Source: Gammaproteobacteria bacterium (lineage in GTDB: Bacteria > Pseudomonadota > Gammaproteobacteria > Ga0077536). Taken from it: a DNA stretch of 64,000 nucleotides. The notes under the pieces are model-generated. The model worked only from the letters and a program-made list of their open reading frames with translations. It did not search any database and was not told the origin of the DNA. A program made the position numbers and the translations under genes. Positions 57,792 through 64,000 of this stretch are shown here, in pieces (position 1 is the first letter of the stretch; every line of letters starts with the position of its first letter). The DNA lies in the NCBI GenBank assembly GCA_016191285.1, contig JACPPA010000012.1, positions 186,001 through 250,000 of the forward strand, read 5' to 3'.

Positions 57792-59096
57792 ATGCACGAA
57801 CGCCGAAGTCCGGCTGAGTTACTTGCGCTCGACCGAGCTCACGTTTGGCACCCTTACAGTACGCTCGTTAATCCTCCGGAAGCCTTTCTCGTGCAGAGTG
57901 CACGCGGTGTCCGCCTGCGTTTGGCCGATGGTCGTGAACTAATCGATGGCATGTCGTCGTGGTGGTCGGCGATCCATGGTTACAGCGTGCCGGAATTAAA
58001 TTTAGCGCTGACGACACAACTCGATGACATGGCGCATGTCATGTTCGGCGGTCTCACGCACGAACCCGCGATAGAGCTCGCCACCAAACTGATCGCAATC
58101 ACCCCCCCCGATCTTGAACATGTTTTTTTCGCGGATAGCGGATCAGTCGCGGTCGAAGTCGCGATCAAGATGGCGATTCAATATTGGGCTGCGCGTGGGT
58201 TACCGAATAAGCAGCAATTGCTGACCGTGCGCGGGGGCTACCACGGCGATACTTTCGGCGCCATGTCGGTGTGTGACCCGATCACCGGCATGCACGGTCT
58301 GTTTCAACAGACGCTCGCTACGCAGCGTTTCGCGCCACGGCCCGAAAGTCGCTTCGACGGCGCGTGGAACGACACCGATATCAGCGAACTCAGTCGTGTG
58401 CTCGAGCGACATCGCGGCAACCTTGCCGCTGTCATCATCGAGCCAATCGTGCAGGGCGCGGGCGGGATGTGGTTTTATCATCCGGAGTATTTGCGACGGC
58501 TGCGCGAACTTTGCACCGCGTGCGACGTACTGTTGATCGCGGACGAAATTGCCACTGGCTTCGGTCGCACCGGTGAATTGTTTGCGTGCCAGCACAGCGA
58601 TGTCACACCGGATCTCCTGTGCGTCGGCAAGGCGTTGACCGGTGGTTATATGACGCTGGCCGCGACGCTGACGACGCCGGCGATCGCCGATACGATCGGA
58701 ACTGGCGTGCCTGGGGTGTTCATGCACGGACCGACGTTCATGGCGAATCCCCTCGCCTGCCGCGTCGCGCTCGCGAGTATTGAATTACTGCTCGCAAGCC
58801 CTTGGCAATCACGCGTACGGCAGATTGAACAAATCCTCAGGCGCAATCTTTCGCGTTGTGCGGCGTTCGCTCATGTATCCGATGTGCGTACGCTGGGCGC
58901 GATTGGGGTGGTTGAGATGCGCGAGCCCGTCGATATGCGGACCTTGCCGCGGCAATTCGTCGAGCGCGGGGTGTGGGTGCGGCCGTTTGGAAAATTAATT
59001 TATCTCATGCCGCCGTTCGTGATCGATCCTGCTGATCTCTTGCAACTGACCGACGCGGTCGTCGATGTCGTACGAACGCTCGGCGCTGGCGTTTAA
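57792..59096 (+). CDS. bioA: Adenosylmethionine-8-amino-7-oxononanoate aminotransferase
   Basis: LDRAHVWHPYSTLVNPPEAFLV, MSSWWSAIHGYSVPELN, RGGYHGDTFGAMSVCDP, LIADEIATGFGRTGE, CVGKALTGGYMTLAATL. Confidence 0.96.
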   Translation: MHERRSPAELLALDRAHVWHPYSTLVNPPEAFLVQSARGVRLRLADGRELIDGMSSWWSAIHGYSVPELNLALTTQLDDMAHVMFGGLTHEPAIELATKLIAITPPDLEHVFFADSGSVAVEVAIKMAIQYWAARGLPNKQQLLTVRGGYHGDTFGAMSVCDPITGMHGLFQQTLATQRFAPRPESRFDGAWNDTDISELSRVLERHRGNLAAVIIEPIVQGAGGMWFYHPEYLRRLRELCTACDVLLIADEIATGFGRTGELFACQHSDVTPDLLCVGKALTGGYMTLAATLTTPAIADTIGTGVPGVFMHGPTFMANPLACRVALASIELLLASPWQSRVRQIEQILRRNLSRCAAFAHVSDVRTLGAIGVVEMREPVDMRTLPRQFVERGVWVRPFGKLIYLMPPFVIDPADLLQLTDAVVDVVRTLGAGV

Positions 59097-59263
59097 ACCA
59101 CTGAGATCTTGCCGCGGAGCCGCTGTACATATTAGGCAATTCGTTCGAGGTCACTGCGGTTGTCGGGTGCAGGCTCCACAATGACGCTGCGCGCGCACCC
59201 AACAACCGCCCCATACAAGATCGGCTCGTTGCATGCGTCTATTTTTGGGTGACGGTCGTTACT

Positions 59264-60382
59264 TCACGCCGCACGCGCCAATTCAATCGGTGCGCACGCG
59301 ACGCCCGCCGCAGCCGCGACGCCGGCATGAGTAATTTTACGGTCGAAAACATTAAGCCCATTGCGCAAATGCGGATCGTCCGCCAGCGCCGCGTGGAAAC
59401 CTTCATCGGCAAGTTTGATGATGAAAGGCAAAGTCGCGTTATTTAGCGCCTGCGCTGAAGTTTTAGGCACTGCGCCTGGCATGTTCGCGACGCAGTAATG
59501 CACGATGTTATCGACGATGAACGTTGGCTCGGCGTGGGTCGTCGGTCGGCTCGTTTCGGCACAGCCACCTTGATCGATCGCGACATCTACAATCACCGCC
59601 CCAGGTTTCATGCGACTTAGCATGTCGCGGGTGATCATCTTCGGCGCTGCCGCACCGGGAACCAGCACGGCGCCAACGACGAGATCGGCGCGCTGGATGT
59701 AGTACTCCAAGGCGTCGCGGGTCGCGAAAATAGTATTGAGCTGCCCCGTAAACTGCGCTTCCAGGGCCCGCAGGCGCGTTAGGGACTTGTCGAGGACCGT
59801 CACTCGCGCTTGGAGTCCGAGCGCCATTTGAATTGCATTCGTCCCAACCACCCCGCCGCCAAGCACCAGGACTTCGGCGGCCGCCACGCCAGGAACCCCG
59901 CCGAGGAGCAATCCCATCCCGCCACAGGCACGCTCCAAACATCGCGCACCGGCTTGAATTGCGAGCCGTCCCGCGACTTCGCTCATCGGCGCCAACAACG
60001 GCAGCGACCCATCGGCCGCGGTCACCGTTTCGTACGCGATTGCGCTAACGCCGGTCGCGGCTAGCGCGCGCGCCATTGAAATGTCCGCCGCGAGATGGAG
60101 GTAGGTGAACAGAATCTGGCCGGGGCGAAGCATCGCAACTTCGGCGGGTTGCGGCTCTTTAACTTTGACGATCAAATCGGCCGCGCCAAAGACTTCCGCG
60201 GCAGAGTCGGCGATGCGGGCGCCGAGACTGCTATAGCTCTCGTCGCTGGCGCCTATGCCGGCGCCCGCGCCACGCTCGACAACGAGTTCGTGTCCGTGCG
60301 CCACCACTTCGCGCACGCTACCCGGCGTCATCCCGACCCGATACTCGTTGGCTTTGATCTCTTTCGGTACGCCAATACGCAT
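59264..60382 (-). CDS. ald: Alanine dehydrogenase
   Basis: MRIGVPKEIKANEYRVGMTPGSVREVVAHGHELVVERGAGAGIG, VLGGGVVGTNAIQMALGLQARVTVLDKS, VDVAIDQGGCAETSRPTTHAEPTF. Confidence 0.96.
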   Translation of the reverse strand: MRIGVPKEIKANEYRVGMTPGSVREVVAHGHELVVERGAGAGIGASDESYSSLGARIADSAAEVFGAADLIVKVKEPQPAEVAMLRPGQILFTYLHLAADISMARALAATGVSAIAYETVTAADGSLPLLAPMSEVAGRLAIQAGARCLERACGGMGLLLGGVPGVAAAEVLVLGGGVVGTNAIQMALGLQARVTVLDKSLTRLRALEAQFTGQLNTIFATRDALEYYIQRADLVVGAVLVPGAAAPKMITRDMLSRMKPGAVIVDVAIDQGGCAETSRPTTHAEPTFIVDNIVHYCVANMPGAVPKTSAQALNNATLPFIIKLADEGFHAALADDPHLRNGLNVFDRKITHAGVAAAAGVACAPIELARAA

Positions 60383-60545
60383 GATTTATCTCCTCGTTTA
60401 CCTTGCGCGGATAAAGATCCAGCGCCTACTACTAACGAAGACTAGGCGCTAATTCGAGAAATAAGCTTGCGTTCTTGCGGATTTAATTTATAAATTTAGA
60501 ATATTCTTCTATATTTTTATTCTATTTTAGAAACTACTGCCGTTT

Positions 60546-61028
60546 ATGAAATTTGATCGCATTGATCGGGCAATCCTGCATGCATTGCAGACTGACGGCC
60601 GCCTGAGCAATGTCAGCCTCGCGCAATCCGTCAATCTTTCTGAATCTGCGTGTTTGCGGCGCGTCCGGCAGCTCGAAGACGCGCGCGTAATCGCCGGCTA
60701 CGTGACGATAATTGACCAAGCCAAGGCGGGATATCCCAGCAATGTGTTCGTGCAAATCAGTTTGCAGCGTCAGCAAGGGGAAGATCTCGAGCGCTTCGAA
60801 CAAGCCGTGCGCAACGTGCCAGAAGTCATGGAGTGTTATCTGATGACGGGAGAGGCGGATTATTTGCTGCGGGTCGTCGCCTCCGATGCCGCTGATTTCG
60901 AGCGCCTGCATACCAAACACCTGACGCGGCTGCCGGGCGTGGCCCGCGTCCATTCGTCGTTCTCGCTGCGCAGCGTGGTCAAGAAAACCGAAATTCCGGT
61001 CCGCGCCGAGGTCGATAAACCCCAATGA
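60546..61028 (+). CDS. Lrp/AsnC family transcriptional regulator
   Basis: MKFDRIDRAILHALQTDGRLSNVSLAQSVNLSESACLRRVRQLEDARVIAGYVTIID; divergent from ald. Confidence 0.95.
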   Translation: MKFDRIDRAILHALQTDGRLSNVSLAQSVNLSESACLRRVRQLEDARVIAGYVTIIDQAKAGYPSNVFVQISLQRQQGEDLERFEQAVRNVPEVMECYLMTGEADYLLRVVASDAADFERLHTKHLTRLPGVARVHSSFSLRSVVKKTEIPVRAEVDKPQ

Positions 61029-61699
61029 CGAAGGATTTCCAGAGTGACCATCAGCAGGCGCGAATGACAACCGAATTCTCAGCCACATCCGACGCGTTTG
61101 ATCCGATGGTCACACGCGCGATGCGGAAGTGGCCAGAGGTTCCCGCCTGCTATGACTGGCTTTCATTGGACCCACGCGGCCGCTGGCGATTACAGGACCA
61201 GCCGGTTACGCACGCGCGAACAATCGGCTTCCTTAATCGACATTACACGAGGGATCGGCATGGCCAATGGTTCGTACAAAACGGCCCCCAACGTGTGTTC
61301 GTGTCGCTGCCCGGTGCGCCACACGTCCTGGCTTTTAGTGGGGCCTGCGAACTGCGCACCCATGCTGGCCGGATTGTTAGTGAAATTAGGGAATTAGTCG
61401 CTTCGAACGACGGTGCGCTGCGGTGTTTAACTGAAATTGGGCTCGGCTTATTCGACGATCGAGAGGTCAGTCGATTTTTAGCCGAACTTGAAGGTAGCGC
61501 CGAGGCGCGGACGACATTGGATGCCGTACTCGTCGCGCCGTTCGCGCCAGACATCCCAGTGGAAGTGTGGAACACGCCCTGGCGCTGGCGCGGGCAACCC
61601 CTTAGCGTCCGCGCCGTCGCCGTCGACGCCTTAGACTCCCGGTACCATTTCGTTAGCCACCCGCGCAGCCTCGGCAGGACCGAGGACACTGTAGAGTAA
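61025..61699 (+). CDS. Conserved hypothetical protein (DUF-type)
   Basis: MRKWPEVPACYDWLSLDPRGRWRLQDQPVTHARTIGFLNRHYTRDRHGQWFVQNGPQRVFVSLPGAPHVL; overlaps the lrp stop. Confidence 0.75.
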   Translation: MTKDFQSDHQQARMTTEFSATSDAFDPMVTRAMRKWPEVPACYDWLSLDPRGRWRLQDQPVTHARTIGFLNRHYTRDRHGQWFVQNGPQRVFVSLPGAPHVLAFSGACELRTHAGRIVSEIRELVASNDGALRCLTEIGLGLFDDREVSRFLAELEGSAEARTTLDAVLVAPFAPDIPVEVWNTPWRWRGQPLSVRAVAVDALDSRYHFVSHPRSLGRTEDTVE

Positions 61700-61748
61700 A
61701 TTCTGTAAACTCCGCTGTAACTACCTGAATTCAAGCCACGAGATCGCT

Positions 61749-63344
61749 ATGGAGTTGGAAGAGACGGACTTAGTTGATGTCCGCGGCAAATTGCTTGACC
61801 GCATGCTGCGGGTGAGTCGAACCGAAGTCATGCTGGGTTTGATTACCGTCGTCCTGGGCGTGGTAGCCGCCAATGGAGTCATCCCGGTGACTCACGTGCT
61901 GATCTGGGCAGGGCTCACCCTGCTGAGTTACGGCGCACGGTACTGGCTCTCGCAAGTACAACGACGCTCACCGGCGCGCGATGAAGAAATCACACAACGA
62001 ACGCAATTGTTCTTGATTACCGTGGTCGCCAGCGGCTTGTGCTGGGGCATCATCGCGGCCTATGCATTGAAAGTCGCCGGACTCGCGCCGAGCGTTCCTC
62101 TCTTACTACTCGCCGCGACAACCAGTGTCTTTGCGTTGGGCGCACACGCTGGTTACCTCCCTGCCGGATTGGCGACCGCCGCCGGGACCACTCTGCCACC
62201 CGCGCTAGCGATGTTTTCGGAATTCACACGACTCGGAGCGGCGACTACGGTCGGCCTCGTGGTGTTGGGCAGCACGGCTTACTACTGCGCCTATCTACTC
62301 AAACAGCAGGCGTGGGAAGCTCTTTCGCTACGTGAACGCAATGAGAAACTCGCGAGTTACCTTGACCAACGCCGCGAGCAGGTCGAAAAACTTAATGTCG
62401 AATTAAAAACCACCCACGGTAAGCGCGAACAAGCGGAAGTGGGGTTGCGGCGTACTGCGGCAGATCTTGGGTTAGTCCAAGGTAAGGCCAAAGCGCTGGC
62501 CGAGACGCTCGAACGCGTGTCGCCGCTGTGCCAGGTTACTGGGCTGGCCAATCGGCGGCACTTCGATCAGTTGCTGGACTCTGAGTGGCGCCGCGCCGCG
62601 CGCGAAACCAAAGTCATCGCCATGGTGTTGATCGACGTCGACGAGTATGACAATTACCTCGCGTCCTACGGGCGCCAGTCGACTGATGGACTGCTAAAAC
62701 GCGTCGCGACCCTGGTGCGGGGATATAACCGGCGGGCAGGCGATATAGGCGGCCGCTACGACGAGTCCAAAATCGCGTTGCTATTGCCGGGCTGCGACGC
62801 GCGTAATGCGGGCCGCATTGCCGACTCCTTGCGCAAGCGTATCGAAGCACAAGGGATCCCGCACGTGCGTGAGAAAAGCCGTGAAGTCGCGACAGTGCAC
62901 CTGGGAGTAGCCATGATCAAACCCACACGCGTCATGCGCCCGGACGAATTGCAAAAGCGCGTGGATGCCGCGCTCTATGAGGCACGTTTTCAAGGTGGCA
63001 ACCGCGTGGTCGTCTATCAGCCACTGAATAAGCTGCGCGTCGAACGCTGGGATCCGGCGCGCGATGGCTCGCTAAACGAACAGTCGTTACTGCAAAAGCT
63101 GCTGGTATGGGGCTACGACACCACTAAGCTTTTGATGCGCCCCGGAACACTCGTCGAACCTGAGCTAATCGCGGACGACCGCGTGCTAGCGATTGGCAGT
63201 GGCGAACTCAAGATCGAAGTCGAAGGGCATAAATTAAATGTAAAGCCTGGGGACTGCGTCTTCATCCCACAAGGCGTGGAACTGGGGCTAGAAGTTGTCG
63301 GCGAGCGCCCGGTACTAAAATTCACAGCCGCCAAAAATAAGTAA
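61749..63344 (+). CDS. Membrane GGDEF-like (degenerate) protein with C-terminal cupin domain
   Basis: N-terminal TM segments; VTGLANRRHFDQLLDSEWRRAARETKVIAMVLIDVDEYDNYLASYGRQSTDGLLKRVA then GGRYDESKIALLLPG in place of a GGDEF signature; KPGDCVFIPQGVELGLEVVGERP cupin motif. Confidence 0.85.
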   Translation: MELEETDLVDVRGKLLDRMLRVSRTEVMLGLITVVLGVVAANGVIPVTHVLIWAGLTLLSYGARYWLSQVQRRSPARDEEITQRTQLFLITVVASGLCWGIIAAYALKVAGLAPSVPLLLLAATTSVFALGAHAGYLPAGLATAAGTTLPPALAMFSEFTRLGAATTVGLVVLGSTAYYCAYLLKQQAWEALSLRERNEKLASYLDQRREQVEKLNVELKTTHGKREQAEVGLRRTAADLGLVQGKAKALAETLERVSPLCQVTGLANRRHFDQLLDSEWRRAARETKVIAMVLIDVDEYDNYLASYGRQSTDGLLKRVATLVRGYNRRAGDIGGRYDESKIALLLPGCDARNAGRIADSLRKRIEAQGIPHVREKSREVATVHLGVAMIKPTRVMRPDELQKRVDAALYEARFQGGNRVVVYQPLNKLRVERWDPARDGSLNEQSLLQKLLVWGYDTTKLLMRPGTLVEPELIADDRVLAIGSGELKIEVEGHKLNVKPGDCVFIPQGVELGLEVVGERPVLKFTAAKNK

Positions 63345-63405
63345 ACCGTAGCAGCATTGTTCCGGCTGCGCGACCCCGACATGCCCCGTAACTAAAGGAC
63401 CTCGA

Positions 63406-64000
63406 ATGCTTATGAAGAAGAGTGCGCTGCTGGGGATCTGCCTACTGTCATCGTCGCTGGCGGTTGCGGCGGAAAACCTCGGCACCAATCTGGAAACTGA
63501 CCAACGAAAAATCAGTTATGCGATCGGCCTCAGCACCGCGCAAAGCATTGTGCGCCAGGGTGTCGAGCTCGATCTGGAAGCGTACATGTTGGGTGTGCGC
63601 GATGCGCTCGACGGGTCGGCGCCGCGCCTGACCCAACAAGAATTTCAGAACGCACTCAGCCACGCCACCGATTCGGTAAACGATAAATTCAAAACGAAGG
63701 CCAAAGAAAACCTCAAGGCCGGTCAGGCCTTCATGGCCAAGAATAAACAACAAGACGGGGTGGTCGAACTGTCTAATGGAATTCAGTACAAGGAGCTTCG
63801 CAAGGGCTCCGGCGCCCACCCGAAAACTAGCGACAGCGTGACGGTCCATTATGAAGGTAGTTTGATCGATGGCACCGTGTTCGACAGTTCAAGGCAGCGC
63901 GGCGAAGCGGCCACGTTTCCGATCAATGGCGTCATTAAGGGCTGGCAGGAAGTACTGCCGCTGATGTCGGCAGGTTCGCGGTGGCAGGTCGTCATTCCGC
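63406..64000 (+). CDS. FKBP-type peptidyl-prolyl isomerase (Mip/FklB-like), truncated by window edge
   Basis: Manual translation: MLMKKSALLGICLLSSSLAVAAENLGTNLETDQRKISYAIGLSTAQSI...VTVHYEGSLIDGTVFDSSRQRGEAATFPINGVIKGWQEVLPLMSAGSRWQVVIP. Confidence 0.93.
   Translation, partial: MLMKKSALLGICLLSSSLAVAAENLGTNLETDQRKISYAIGLSTAQSIVRQGVELDLEAYMLGVRDALDGSAPRLTQQEFQNALSHATDSVNDKFKTKAKENLKAGQAFMAKNKQQDGVVELSNGIQYKELRKGSGAHPKTSDSVTVHYEGSLIDGTVFDSSRQRGEAATFPINGVIKGWQEVLPLMSAGSRWQVVIP

Overview
This looks like a 64 kb window of a GC-rich proteobacterial chromosome. About 55 protein-coding genes could be supported. No rRNA, tRNA or CRISPR array was recognised.

Left end (1-6.6 kb): a PQQ/C1-type neighbourhood. 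It has an edge-truncated PQQ-dependent alcohol dehydrogenase, a pterin-carbinolamine dehydratase, an MfnB-like (5-formylfuran-3-yl)methyl phosphate synthase coupled to a DUF447 protein, and a compact pqqA-pqqC-pqqD-pqqE operon. The 24-aa pqqA is absent from the ORF track, and no pqqB is visible.

Accessory zone (6.6-14.5 kb): a Uma2 protein, a duplicated pqqE tail, a large VPLPA-CTERM surface protein whose signal-peptide region is an (AGGCGAG)8 heptanucleotide tract, a VapBC-like pair, and a TumE/TumA-like toxin-antitoxin pair sitting inside a Uma2 gene between 19-bp direct repeats.

Middle (14.5-57 kb): a catabolic island for an unidentified, probably hydrophobic substrate. It has three LLM flavin monooxygenases, a flavin reductase, acyl-CoA dehydrogenases, ALDHs, CoA-transferases, a MaoC hydratase, SDRs, a thiolase, an acyl-CoA synthetase, a mirror-image pair of hydrolase plus small SCP2-like proteins, and a DUF1302/DUF1329/RND/YCF48 envelope system.

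Right end: pyrC, bioA, ald with a divergent Lrp regulator, a degenerate GGDEF-cupin fusion, and a truncated FKBP isomerase.

Best leads: (1) a probable phase-variable surface protein, apparently OFF in this sequence from the best ribosome-binding start; (2) repeated intergenic elements with unrelated but perfectly self-complementary arms around GGA-loop hairpins; (3) a TA module inserted precisely in a Uma2 gene.
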